Below are positions 1 through 12,807 of a stretch of 64,000 nucleotides of DNA, in pieces (within the stretch, counting starts at the first letter, position 1; every line of letters starts with the position of its first letter). A program made the position numbers and the translations under genes. Below the pieces are notes generated by a model. The model was not told where the DNA came from. It did not search any database and was given only the letters and a program-made list of their open reading frames with translations. This DNA is from Branchiostoma floridae (Eukaryota > Chordata > Leptocardii > Amphioxiformes > Branchiostomatidae): positions 899,604 through 963,603 of the forward strand of contig NC_049982.1 in NCBI RefSeq assembly GCF_000003815.2, read 5' to 3'.

Positions 1-2245
1 CAAAACAAAAAAGAGAAATAAACTAGAAAGGCCGACATTTGCTTAGGAGCAAATACAGCATATTGCAATCCATCTTCATCCTGGAAAAAATCCCAAAATT
101 CAACAATTTGAAGTAATGTCTGTTCAAAGCAAAATGAAGCACTGTGGGCACTTGTCCTACACACCTTCATGCCGAGTTTTAGGTCATTTGGTTTCAATAC
201 AAGGGCATATATGCCAAAAATATACATTTTTAGACAAAAATGGCTACAAATCCCAAAATAACTCATTTTATAAGTGCTCTATGAAGAAAGTGTTGATGGG
301 GTCCTGTTGTCATATGTCCAATGCACCTCTGTACCAAATTTCAGGCCATTTGGTGTACATACAAGGGTATAGGGGCCAAAAATATACATTTTTAGTCAAA
401 AATGACTGAAAACCCCAAAATAACTAATTTTTGAAGTGATCTATGAAGAAAGTGTCGATGAGGTCCTGTGAGCATATGTTCAATGTACCTCTGTGCTAAA
501 TTTCAGGTCATTAGGTTTTCATACAAGGGCATAGGAGCAAAAAATAAACATTTTTAGTCAAAAATGGCCAAAAACCCTAAAATAACTCATTTTTGGAGTA
601 AACAATGAATAAAGCGTTGATGGGGTTCTGTGGTCATATCTCAAACGCACCTATGTACCAAATTTCAAGTCATTTGGTTTTAATACAAGGGCATAGGAGC
701 CAAAAATTTGCATTTTTAGTCAAAAATGGCCAAAAACCCTAAAATAACTCATTTTTGAAGCGATCTATGAAGAAGGTGTCGATGGTTTTCTGTGCTCATA
801 TGTCCAATGCACCTCTGTACCAAATTTCAGGTCATTAGCTTGTAATACCAGGGCACAGGGGCCCAAAATATACATATTTTGTCTAAAAATGACCAAAAAC
901 CCTAAATATCATAAATTCTAAGGCCTCTATCAGAAAAGTGAAAAAAACGCCTGGGGGTATTTGCTATTTCTACCACCCTGCCAAATTGCAGCTCATATGG
1001 CCCAAAAATGAAAAAGTTGAATCCATTTGAAGAATTTGACAGGAGAACCAAAGGAAAAACTAGAAAGGCCGACATTTGCTTAGGAGCAATACAGCATATT
1101 GCAATCCATCTTCATCCTGGAAAAAAATCACCAAATTCAACAATTTGAAATAATGTCTGCTCAAAGGGAAAATGAAGTACTGTGGGCACTTGTCCTATAC
1201 ACCTTCATGCCGAATTTTAGGTCGTTTGGTTTCAATATAAGGGCATTGAAGCCAAAAATATACATTTTTAGACAAAAATGACTGAAAACCCAAAAATAAC
1301 TCATTTTTGAAGTGATCTATGAAGAATGTTTCAATGGGGTCCTGTGAGCATATGTTCAATGCACCCCTGCACCAAATTTCAGGTCATTTGGTTTCTATAC
1401 AAGGGCATAGGAGCCAAAAATATACATTTTTTGTCAAAAATGGCCATAAAACCCAAAATAACCCATTTTTAAAGTAATCTATGAAGAAAGTGTTGATGGA
1501 GCCCTTTGCTCATATGTTCAATGCACCTATATACCAACTTTCAGGTCGTTTAGCTTTCATACAAGGGCATAGGCTCCAAAAATAGACATTTTTAGTCAAA
1601 AATGGCCAAAAAACCCAAATAAATAATTTTTGAAGTGGTCTATGAAGAAAGTGTAGATGGGTTCCTGTGCTCATATGTCAAATGCACCTCTGTACCAAAT
1701 TTCAGGTCATTAGGGTTTAATACCAGGGCACAGGGGCCCAAAATATATATATTTTGTCTAAAAATGACCAAAAACCCTAAATATCATAAATTCTAAGGCT
1801 TCTATCAAAAAAGTGAAAAAAACGTCTGGGGGTATTTGCTATTTCTACCTCCATGCCAAATTTCAGCTCATTTGGCCCAAAAATGAAAAAGTTGAATCCA
1901 TTTGAAGATTTGACAGGAGAAGGAGAAGAGACCAACAAAAAACAATATATTGCAATCCCATACTATGTATGGATTGCAATATAACAAGAAAGGCCGACAT
2001 TTGCTTAGGAGCAAATACAGCATATTGCAATCCATCTTCATCCTGGAAAAAATCCCAAAATTCAACAATTTGAAGTAATGTTTGCTCAAAGGGAAAATGA
2101 AGTACTGTGGGCACTTGTCCTACACACCTTCATGCCGAGTTTTAGGTCATTTGGTTTCAATATAAGGGCATAGGAGCCCAAAATATACATTTTTTAGTTA
2201 AAAATGGCTATAAATCCCAAAATAACTCATTTTATAAGTGCTCTA

Positions 2246-2593
2246 NNNNNNNNNNNNNNNNNNNNNNNNNNNNNNNNNNNNNNNNNNNNNNNNNNNNNNN
2301 NNNNNNNNNNNNNNNNNNNNNNNNNNNNNNNNNNNNNNNNNNNNNNNNNNNNNNNNNNNNNNNNNNNNNNNNNNNNNNNNNNNNNNNNNNNNNNNNNNNN
2401 NNNNNNNNNNNNNNNNNNNNNNNNNNNNNNNNNNNNNNNNNNNNNNNNNNNNNNNNNNNNNNNNNNNNNNNNNNNNNNNNNNNNNNNNNNNNNNNNNNNN
2501 NNNNNNNNNNNNNNNNNNNNNNNNNNNNNNNNNNNNNNNNNNNNNNNNNNNNNNNNNNNNNNNNNNNNNNNNNNNNNNNNNNNNNNNNNNNNN
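2246..2593. other. Assembly gap (348 N)
   Basis: Run of N inside the satellite. A gap is expected where near-identical monomers cannot be assembled, so the true copy number is uncertain. Confidence 0.99.
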
Positions 2594-5500
2594 GTGGTCA
2601 TATGGTCAAACGCACCTATGTACCAAATGTCATGTCATTTGCTTTTAATACAAGGGCATAGGAGCCAAAAATATACATTTTTAGTCAGAAATGGCCAAAA
2701 ACCCTAAAATAACTCATTTTTTAAGCAATCTATGAAGAAAGTGTTGATGGTTTTCTGTGCTCACATGTTTAATGCACATCTGTACCAAATTTCAGGTCAT
2801 TAGCTTGTAATACCAGGGCACAGGGGCCCAAAATATACATATTTTGTCTAAAAATGACCAAAAACCCTAAATATCATAAATTCTAAGGCCTCTATCCTGA
2901 AAGTGAAAAAAACGCCTGGGGGTATTTGCTACTTCTACCACCCTTGCCTAATTTCAGCTCATTTGGCCCAAAAATGAAAAAGTTGAATCCATTTGAAGAT
3001 TTGACAGGAGGAGAACGAAAGGAAAAACAATATATTGCAATCCCATACTATGTATGGATTGCAATATAACTAGAAAGGCCGACATTTGCTTGGGAGCAAA
3101 TACAGCATATTGCAATCCATCTTCATACAATAATGGACTCTTCCAGAACACCCCTATCTATGCAAAATGGACCAGTCTATGTGGCCCATTTCCCATTTAT
3201 AGTGCTAAAGCTACCCTAATACCAAATTCCAGATCAGTTGGCTTTCTCATGACACAGGAAGCAAAAATGTACATTTTTGGTCAATAACGGCAAAAAATCC
3301 CAAATTTCACAATTTTTAATTGATGTACACCATAGGTGTGAATAGAGCCCTGTGGCCACATACAGTACGCACCTTTATACCAAATTTCAGACCATTTGGT
3401 TTACATGCATAGGCACAGGAGCCAAAAATTAACATTTTTAGTCTAAAAATGGCAAAAATCCCAAAATTCAACAATTTAAAGTAATGTATCCCCAATGTGA
3501 AAATTAAGTACTGTGGGCACATGCCTCACACCTTCATGCCGAATTTCAGGTCATCAGGTTTCTATACAAGGGCATAGGAGCCAAAAATAAACATTTTTAG
3601 TCAAAAATGGCCAAAAACTCCAAAATAACTAATTTTTGAAGTGGTCAGTGAAGAAAGTGTTGATGGGATCCTGTGCCTATACGTCCAATGCACCTATGTA
3701 CCAAATTTCAGGTCATCTGAATTCTATACAAGGTTATAGGAGCCAAAAATATACATTTTAGTCAAAAATGGCCAAAAACCCTAAAATAACTAATTTTTGA
3801 AGTGATCTATGAAGAAGGTGTTAATGGTTTTCTGTGCTCATATGTCCAATGCACCTCTGTACCAAATTTCAGGTCGTTAGCTTGTAATACCAGGGCACAG
3901 GGGCCCAAAATATACATATTTTGTCTAAAAATGACCAAAAACCCTAAATATCATAAATTCTAAGGCCTCTATCAAGAAAGTGAAAAAAACGTCTGGGGGT
4001 TTTTGCCACCTCTATGCCCATGCCAAATTTCAGGTCATTTGGTCGAAAAATAAAAAAGTTATTCCAATTTGAAGATTTGACAGGAGGAGAGACAAAAAAA
4101 AAACTAGAAAGGCCGACATTTGCTTAGGAGCAAATACAGCATATTGCAATCCATCTTCATCCTTGAAAAAATCCCAAAATTCAACAACTTTGAAGTAATG
4201 TTTGCTCAAAGGGAAAAGGAAGTACTGTGGGCACTTGTCCTACACACCTTCATGCCGAATTTTAGGTCATTTGGTTTCAATATAAGGGCATAGGAGCCAA
4301 AAATATACATTTTTTAGTTAAAAATGGCTAAAAATCCCAAAATAACTCATTTCATAAGTGCTCTATGAAGAAAGTGTTGTTGGGGCCCTGTTGTCATATG
4401 TCCAATTTACCTTTGTACCAAATTTCAGGTCATTTGGTTTACATACAAGGGCATAGAAGCCAAAAATATACATTTTTAGTCAAAAATGACTGAAAACCCC
4501 CAAATAACTAATTTCTGAAGTGATCTATGAAGAAAGTGTCAATGGGGTCCTGTGAGCATATGTTCAATGCACCTCTGTACCAAATTTCAGGTCATTTGGT
4601 TTCTATACAAGGGCATAGGAGCAATAAATATACATTTTTAGTCAAAAATGGCCAAAAAACCTAAAATAACTTATTTTTGGAGTAAACAATGAAAAAAGCG
4701 TTGATGGGGTTCTGTGGTCATATGTGAAACGCACCTATGTACCAACTTTCAGGTCATTTGGTTTCTATACAAGGGCATAGGAGCCAACAATATACATATT
4801 TAGTCAAAAATGGCCAAAAACCCTAAAGTAACTCATTTTTGGAGTAAACAATGAAAAAAGCATTGATGGGGTTCTGTGGTCATATGTCAAATGCACCTAT
4901 GTCCCAACTTTCAGGTCATTTAGTTTTAATACAAGGGCATAGGAGCCAAAAATAGACATTTTTAGTCAAAAATGGCCAAAAACCTAAAATAACTCATTTT
5001 TGAAGTAATCTACGAAGAAAGTTTTGATGGTTTTCTATGCTCATATGTCCAATGCACCTCTGTACCAAATTTCATGTCATTAGCTTGTAATACCAGGGCA
5101 CAGGGACCCAAAATATACATATTTTGTCTAAAAATGACCAAAAACCCTAAATATCATAAATTCTAAGGCCTCTATCAAAAAAGTGAAAAAAACGTCTGGG
5201 GGTATTTGCTATCTCTACCTCCATGCCAAATTTCAGCTCATTTGGCCAAAAAATGAAAAAGTAGAAGGGATTTGAAGATTTGACAGGAGAAGAAGAGACA
5301 AAGGAAAAACTAGAAAGGCCGACATTTGCTTAGGAGCAAATACAGCATATTGCAATCCATCTTCATCCTTGAAAAAATCTCCAAATTCAACAATTTGAAA
5401 TAATGTTTGCTCAAAGGGAAAATGAAGTACTGTGGGCACTTGTCCTACACACCTTCATGCCGAATTTTAGGTCATTTGGTTTCAATATAAGGGCATAGGA

Positions 5501-6482
5501 GCCAAAAATATACATTTTTTAGTTAAAAATGGCTAAAAATCCCAAAATAACTCATTTTATAAGTGCTCTATGAAGAAAGTGTTGATGGGGTCCTGTTGTC
5601 ATATGCCCAATTTCCCTTTGTACCAAATTTCAGGTCATTTGGTTTACATACAAGGGCATAGAAGCCAAAAATATACATTTTTAGTCAAAATGACTGAAAA
5701 CCCCAAAATAACTCATTTTTGAAGTGATCTATGAAGAAATTGTCAATTGGGTCCTGTGAGCATATGTTCAATGCACCTCTGTACCAAATTTCAGGTCATT
5801 TGGTTTCTATACAAGGGCATAGGAGCAAAAAATATACATTTTTAGTCAAAAATGGCCAAAACCCCTAAAATAACTCATTTTTGGAGTAAACAATGAACAT
5901 AGCATTGATGAGGTTCTGTGGTCATATGTCAAACGCACCTATGTACCAAATTTCAGGTCATTTGGTTTTAATACAAGGGCATAGGAGCCAACAATATACA
6001 TTTTTAGTCAAAAATGGCCAAAAACCCTAAAATAACTAATTTTTGACGTGATCTATGAAAAAAGTGTTGATGGTTTTCTGTGCTCATATGTCTAATGCAC
6101 CTCTGTACCAAATTTCAGGTCATTAGCTTGTAATACCAGGGCACAGGGGCCCAAAATATACATATTTTGTCTAAAAATGACCAAAAACCCTAAATATCAT
6201 AATTTCTAAGGCCTCTATCAAGAAAGTGAAAAAAACGTCTGGGGGTATTTGCTATTTCTACCACCCTGCCAAATTTCAGCTCATTTGGCCAAAAAATGAA
6301 AAAATTAATCCCAGTTGAAAATTTTGACAGGAGAATTTCAGAAAAAACAATATATTAGTGAAAAAAACGTCTGGGGGTATTTGCTATTTCTACCACCCTG
6401 CCAAATTTCAGCTCATTTGGCCAAAAAATGAAAAAATTAATCCCAGTTGAAAATTTTGACAGGAGAATTTCAGAAAAAACAA

Positions 6483-6562
6483 TATATTGCAATCCCATAC
6501 TATGTATGGATTGCAATATAACAATATATTGCAATCCCATACTATGTATGGATTGCAATATA
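6483..6562. repeat. Tandem pair of 38-bp palindromes at a satellite unit boundary
   Basis: tatattgcaatcc-c-atac followed by tat and gtatggattgcaatata forms a 17-bp stem with one extra C and a 3-nt loop. It occurs twice back-to-back here. Single copies lie at the same boundary near 1950, 3033, 8037 and 9118, and a final pair near 10204-10280 marks the array end. Confidence 0.85.
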
Positions 6563-7082
6563 ACTAGAAAGGCCGACATTTGCTTAGGAGCAAATACAGC
6601 ATATTGCAATCCATCTTCATCCTTGAAAAAATCCCAAAATTCAATAATTTGAAGTAATGTTTGCTCAAAGGGAAAATGAAGTACTGTGGGCACTTGTCCT
6701 ACACACCTTCATCGTTCATGCCGAATTTTAGGTCATTTGGTTTATATAAGGGCACAGGAGCCAAGAATATACATTTTTTAATTAAAAATGGCTAAAAATC
6801 CCAAAATAACTCATTTTATAAGTGCTCTATGAAGAAAGTGTTGATGGGGTCCTGTTGTCATATGTCCAATTTACCTTTGTACCAAATTTCAGGTCATTTG
6901 GTTTACATACAAGGGCATAGAAGCCAAAAATATACATTTTTAGTCAAAAATGACTAAAAACCCCAAAATAACTAATTTTATAAGTGATCTATGAAGAAAG
7001 TGTCAATGGGGTCCTGTGAGTATATGTTCAATGCACCTCTGTACCAAATTTCAGGTCATTTGGTTTCTATACAAGGGCATAG

Positions 7083-7346
7083 TTTTTTTTTTTTTTTTTT
7101 TTTTTTACTCAATGGTCACCACGTAACAAGGCCTGAAGGCCACTCAAGGTTACGGGTTACATGATTGTAACTGTAACAGCAACTCTTCGCCCTAGGTCAG
7201 AAACATCATGATTGAGACCAGCCCAATTGCTCACTATGAGTGAGGACTATCTGACCCAATAGACGAAGCAGGGGTTACGAGGGCTGCTCGGGAGATTCCC
7301 TACCCCTATTTTGGCCGGAATGGTTTGATCCGCTCGGAAGGATGTA
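7083..7346 (-). mobile_element. Poly(A)-tailed retroposon fragment inside the satellite
   Basis: A 24-nt poly-T run begins at 7083 and is followed by about 240 bp unlike the surrounding monomers. The monomer phrase gcataggagcaaaaaatat is interrupted at gcatag and resumes at agcaaaaaatat. Read on the minus strand this is a short 3'-end-like sequence with a poly(A) tail, fitting a SINE or a 5'-truncated LINE. I see no clean target duplication and no coding potential. The family is not recognised. Confidence 0.7.
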
Positions 7347-10300
7347 GCAAAAAATATACATTTTTAGTCAAAAATGGCCAAAAACCCTACAATAACTCAT
7401 TTTTGGAGGAAACAATGTATAAAGCATTGATGGGGTTTTGTGGTCATATGTCAAGCGCACCTATGTACCGAATTTCAGGTCAATTGGGTTTCATATAAGG
7501 GTATAGGAGCCAAAAATATACATTTTTTGTCAAAAATGGCCAAAAAAACCAAAATAACTCATTTTTGAAGTGATCTATGAAGAAAGTGTTGATGGAGCCC
7601 TATGCTCATATATCCAATGCACCTATATACCAAATGTCAGTTCATTTAGCCTTCATACAAGGGCATAGGAGCCAAAAATATACATTTTTAGTCAAAAATG
7701 GCCCAAAACCCTAAAATAACTCATTTTTAAAGTGATCTAGGAAGATAGTGTTGATGTTTTTCTGTGCTCATATGTCCAATGCACCTCTGTACCGAATTTC
7801 AGATTATTAGCTTGTAATACCAGGGCACAGGGGCCCATAATATACATATTTTGTCTAAAAATGACCAAAAACCCTAAATATCATAAATTCTAAGGCCTCT
7901 ATCAAGAAAGTGAAAAAAACGCCTGGGGGTATTTGCTACTTCTACCACCCTGCCAAATTTCAGCTCATTTGGCCCAAAAATGAAAAAGTTGAATCCATTT
8001 GAAGATTTGACAGGAGGAGAACGAAAGGAAAAACAATATATTGCAATCCCATACTATGAATGGGGATTGCAATATAACTAGAAAGGCCGACATTTGCTTA
8101 GGAGCAAATACAGCATATTGCAATCCATCTTCATCCTTGAAAAAATCCCAAAATTCAATAATTTGAAGTAATGTTTGCTCAAAGGAAAAATGAAGTACTG
8201 TGGGCACTTGTCCTACACACCTTCATGCCGAATTTTAGGTCATTTGGTTTCAATATAAGGGCATAGGAGCCAAAAATATACATTTTTTAGTTAAAAATGG
8301 CTAAAAATCCCAAAATAATTCAATTTATAAGTGCTCTATGAAGAAAGTGTTGATGGGGTCCTGTTGTCATATGTCCAATTTACCTTTGTACCAACTTTCA
8401 GGTCATTTGGTTTACATACAAGGCCATAGAAGCCAAAAATATACATTTTTAGTCAAAAATGACTGAAAACCCCAAAATAACTAATTGTTGAAGTGATCTA
8501 TGAAGAAAGTGTCAATGGGGTCCTGTGAGCATATGTTCAATGCACCTCTGTACCAAATTTCAGGTCATTTGGTTTTCATACAAGGGCATAGGAGCAAAAA
8601 ATATACATTTTTAGTCAAAAATGGCCAAAAACCCTAAAATAACTCATTTTTGGAGTAAACAATGAACATAGCGATGATGGTGTTCTGTGGTCATATGTCA
8701 AACGCACCTATGCACCAAATTTCAGGTCATTTGGTTTTAATACAAGGGCACAGGAGCCAAAAATATACATTTTTAGTCAAAAATGGCCAAAAACCCTAAA
8801 ATAACTAATTTTTGAAGTGATCTATGAAGAAAGTGCTGATGGTTTTCTGTGCTCACATGTTTAATGCACATCTGTACCAAATTTCAGGTCATTAGCTTGT
8901 AATACCAGGGCACAGGGGCCCAAAATAAACATATTTTGTCTAAAAATGACCAAAAACCCTAAATATCATAAATTCTAAGGCCTCTATCAGGAAAGTGAAA
9001 AAAAAACCTGGGGGTATTTGCTACTTCTACCACCCTGCCAAATTTCAGCTCATTTGGCCCAAAAATGAAAAAGTTGAATCCATTTGAAGATTTGACAGGA
9101 GGAGAACGAAAGGAAAAACAATATATTGCAATCCCATACTATGTATGGATTGCAATATAACTAGAAAGGCCGACATTTGCTTAGGAGCAAATACAGCATA
9201 TTGCAATCCATCTTCATCCTTGAGAAAATCCCAAAATTCAACAATTTGAAATAATGTTTGCTCAAAGGGAAAATGAAGTACTGTGGGCACTTGTCCAATT
9301 TACCTTTCTACCAAATTTCAGGTGATTTGGTTTACATACAAGGGAATAGAAGCCAAAAATATACATTTTTAGTCAAAAATGACTAACAATCCCAAAATAA
9401 CTCATTTTATAAGTGCTCTATGAAGAAAGTGTTGATGGGGTCCTGTTGTCATATGTCCAATTTACCTTTGTATCAAATTTCAGGTCATTTGGTTTACATA
9501 CAAGGGCAAAGAAGCCAAAATATACATTTTTTAGTCAAAAATGGCTGAAAACCTTAAAATAACTAATTTTTGAAGTGATCTATGAAGAAAGTGTCGATGG
9601 GGTCCTGTGAGCATTGTTCAATGCACCTCTGTACCAAATTTCAGGTCATTTGGTTTCTATACAAGGGCATAGGAGCAAAAAATATACATTTTTAGTCAAA
9701 AATGGCCAAAAACCCTAAAAAAATAACTCATTTTTGGAGTAAACAATGAATGAAGCGTTGATGGGGTTCTGTGGTCATATGTCAAACGCACCCATGTACC
9801 AAATTTCAGGTCATTTGGTTTTAATACAAGGGCATAGGAGCCAAAAATATACATTTTTAGTCAAAAATGGCCAAAACCCCTAAAATAACTCATTTTTGAA
9901 GAGATCTATGAAGAAAGCGTTGATGGTTTTCTGTGCTCATATGTCCAATGCACCTCTGTACCAAATTTCAGGTCATTAGCTTGTAATACCAGGGCACAGG
10001 GGCCCAAAATACACATATTTTGTCTAAAAATGACCAAAAACCCTAAATATCATAATTTCTAAGGCCTCTATGAAGAAAGTGAAAAAAACGTCTGGGGGTA
10101 TTTGCTATTTCTACCACCCTGCCAAATTTCAGCTCATTTGGCCAAAAAATGAAAAAGGAGAATCCATTTAAAGATTTGACAGGAGAAGAAACAAAGGAAA
10201 AGCAATATATTGCAATCCCATACTATGTATGGATTGCAATATAACAATATATTGCATCCATACTATGTATGGATTGCAATATAACAATTGCAACTCTTCC

Positions 10301-10399
10301 AAAAAACGTCAAAAATATTTTCTGACTGAAGAAAACAATATTTCGTGGATGTATATCGCACGTGCTTTCTGTCTACGAAAAAAAGGAGGACTCTATCGG

Positions 10400-10710
10400 C
10401 TCTTCCTTTAGTCACAATGCGTGATCTGCGGTTCGACTGCGAGGAGTACATGGTAATCAGGAGTAAATGTTACCTCTAACCTTTGACCGAGAACTGGTGA
10501 CCTACCGGTTCTCTCATCCGCGCTACGCGCCTGTTTTGGCTGACGTTATAGCGTTTTCTTGCAATTTTTGACCACTCAGTGCCAAGGTAAGTATACAGAA
10601 CGTTCCGTAGACTTCTCGTGAGCAAAGATGAAGAGGTCAGATGGAGCACAAACATCATAATAATGGCAGAAGTCAAGTTCATATTTTATAAGGTTGGGGG
10701 GAGGGGGGCG
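10400..10710 (+). promoter_or_regulatory. Candidate first exon, 5' splice site and intronic G-tract of ZNF-1
   Basis: Non-repetitive DNA starts where the satellite ends (~10290). A strong donor, AAG|GTAAGTAT, lies at 10586/10587. The intron then carries ggttggggggaggggggcg at 10692-10710, about 109 nt after the donor. All other zinc-finger genes in the window show a similar G-tract just inside intron 1, which is the main reason for assigning this donor to ZNF-1. The exon start is not defined by the sequence. Intron 1 would run to the acceptor at 12790. Confidence 0.5.
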
Positions 10711-10792
10711 CCATAGCTTGCTTGCTTATACCAAGGAGCTTTTATCAGCCATAGCTTGCTTGCTTATACCAAGGAGCTTTTAAAAGCTCCTT
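10711..10792. repeat. 35-bp direct duplication ending in a 22-bp palindrome
   Basis: The block starting ccatagcttgcttgcttata occurs at 10711-10745 and again at 10749-10783. The second copy runs into a perfect 22-bp palindrome, aaggagctttt followed by its reverse complement, at 10771-10792. It immediately follows the ZNF-1 intron G-tract. Confidence 0.85.
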
Positions 10793-10865
10793 GCTTATAC
10801 GAAAATTATGATATTTACAAGTTGTTGAACTCTTCATTTATTGTCGAGAGCCTTTCCCGTGGGAT

Positions 10866-11263
10866 ACACCTTTCTCACGCGGCGGCCATGATAGATCCAA
10901 GAAGAGGTCAATGAGGCAAACAGTCAAAACTTATTTCTAAAATCAGGTCCCATTTAGTTTTTCCCCAAATCACACAAATTTTCATGATATAAGATGGAAT
11001 AATAAATATTACAAGAAGTATTATGCACCGAAAAATGTAGCAATTTAGAGTAGTGTAGACCGACCCCATAGTCCATTAAGAGATGCAAAATAAAAACATA
11101 ATAATGCAAATTTTTAACGAATTTGTAGCCATTCACTTATTGGTCAATTTCCTAATTGGCAGGCTACCATTGGTCGAACTGCTAATTATGATGGACAGCC
11201 TTTTTTTGTTTGCCACATTGAACTCGTTTTAGATCTATCATGGCCGCCGCGTGAGAAAGGTGT
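10866..11263. mobile_element. MITE with perfect 32-bp terminal inverted repeats
   Basis: 10866-10897 (acacctttctcacgcggcgg...) is the exact reverse complement of 11232-11263. The 334-bp interior is AT-rich with no ORF of note. No clear target-site duplication is seen, so the superfamily is undetermined. It lies in ZNF-1 intron 1. Confidence 0.8.
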
Positions 11264-12302
11264 CTTGATGGTGTTGTAAATGTGTCTTAAACCCTCTGGT
11301 ATTCAATCCATATGCTAGATAGTTTACAATTACTTTCGTAGAAATGGGAGAGAGGGGTATACAAGTCATGATCAGGCTTTTTTCATGAATTTGTTTTGAC
11401 GTCATTTGCGTCATGTTGGATTACTAGTCGTCTGTCAAACCCACTGACATGATACTGCTTAATCCAATCAAGGAGTACTTCTTTTATCCTGTTATTATTA
11501 ACCGATAATGTGGGATATAAATAATAATTTGTATGGCAATATCTGCAATTATGGCTTATTTCACTCGATATATTTTCAAGATCAGGATAAATTGATCCAT
11601 TATTTGTCAAACCGGACCAGTACAATTGACAATTGTTGGTGCTGGGGTTAAAAGGACCCATCCTATTGGATTGAATTGTTTGGACTTGGCCTGATCAGCC
11701 ATTTGACCACTGTTAGCAAGCAAAAAGATTGAGTCAGCAGTTACTATGGAGGATGATTGGTACCCAGCCTATTTGAAAATAGTTCGACTTGTCTGTCATT
11801 ATATATTTTAGCTTCCAACAGGCCTTCCGACGGGGGTACAGAGATCATAGAATCTGACCAAAAAAATTGGGAAATTGGCCAGGGGAGTCAACTATATCCT
11901 AAGGTTATTAGCATTCCCCCTCAGGCGGCCGCCCAATCGCTCTGGTAGCAATACTCCCCTGACAAATTATTCTCCCTATAATACTGTAATTCACTTTGTC
12001 TTCACAGTACCAAATTTTCACGGTCTGAGAAAATTTAACTTGTTCTTGGAACTTAATGTTCACTGTCGGGACAAGTGCGCATTAAAAAAGGCTGTGATTT
12101 ATTTGTTATCAGTAATGATAAATTCACGTTATAGTCGTCACAGTGAAAACCGTGAAAAAATAAGGAATTACAGTACTTATTGATAGCCAGCGTATAATCT
12201 CCAAGCAAATTCCAGGTGCCATAAGATAGTTTCAAAGCTGGCCTGAGGGAGTCAGCCGGTCACCTGGCAGCTGATCATGACCTCCTCTGGCCAGTCGTCT
12301 AT

Positions 12303-12432
12303 TTTTTTTTTTTTTTTTTAAATATAAAAAAAAAACTTTATTCAATATTTCAGCATAATACACAATAGCACATACATATACATCATTGGAGCACAATGGA
12401 ATAAAAAAAAACATTAACACGAGGTATAACAA
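12303..12432 (-). mobile_element. 5'-truncated LINE or SINE end with 10-bp target duplication
   Basis: agtcgtctat at 12293-12302 is repeated at 12433-12442, flanking a segment that starts with a poly-T run. On the minus strand the segment carries aataaag shortly before the poly(A) tail. Poly(A) tail plus target duplication indicates a retrotransposed insertion. Located in ZNF-1 intron 1. Confidence 0.75.
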
Positions 12433-12471
12433 AGTCGTCTATACTCTTTACTCCTTGGTCAGCTTTGGTAC

Positions 12472-12683
12472 TACTGTAAATGCAGAAATGTTCGCGGTGG
12501 ATTAATGTTTGCGGTTTTCGCGGTGACCACTTCACCGCGAATTTAAAACCACTGCAAAAATTTTTCTATTATGATATTAGATTGCAGTCTATGGTGTTCC
12601 CGCGAACTTAAATCCACCGCGAAAAGTCCTTTTTCCCGCTACCGCGAAATTAAATCCCCGCGAACTTAAATACATTTACAGTA
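12472..12683. mobile_element. CGCGG-rich MITE, family TACTGTAAATGC (full-length copy)
   Basis: Ends are tactgtaaatgcagaaatg and its partial mirror acatttacagta. The interior repeats ccgcgaa/ttcgcgg motifs with aattaaa spacers. The TA at both ends fits a TA target duplication (Tc1/mariner-like), but no transposase is present. Further copies are full or near-full at 51181-51392 and 58249-58444, and partial at 13100-13197, 13521-13557 and 17692-17774. An end fragment lies at 38549-38567. Confidence 0.85.
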
Positions 12684-12807
12684 TCTTATTCCACCGGGAA
12701 TCTGCTGGGAGATTATCAGCATAGTCTGTAGAGACTACATATATTTCCTGTCATGGCCTTGTAATATTCCAATCTTTGCTTCCTGTGTAGATAAGATAGT
12801 ACAGAAG

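Larger units (their letters stand above)
1..10290. repeat. Satellite: ~162-bp monomers in higher-order units
   Basis: The core phrase around aatttcaggtcatttgg recurs at about 4421, 4582, 4744, 4906 and 5068, giving a monomer of 161-162 bp. Runs of about six monomers end in a distinct ~250-bp segment (cataaattctaaggcc through gatttgacagga). The next unit then starts with ctagaaaggccgacatttg, seen near 22, 1060, 1986, 3070, 4105, 5310, 6564, 8078 and 9160, so higher-order units are about 0.93-1.5 kb. Many units begin with a near-perfect palindrome. Open frames here are short, shared among units and resemble no family; I consider the block non-coding. It ends about 300 bp before the donor of the ZNF-1 first exon. 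Confidence 0.92.

Noticed and set aside
1863-2114. Recurrent small minus-strand frames in the satellite (starting MPTVLHFPFEQT)
   Set aside because: Identical peptide-like frames recur only because higher-order units repeat. They are cut at different points and have no family match or expression signals.
2227-2601. Open frames across the N runs
   Set aside because: They consist of undetermined bases and carry no information.
11383-11661. 92-codon minus-strand frame
   Set aside because: No recognisable domain, no splice support, lies in the AT-rich first intron of ZNF-1.
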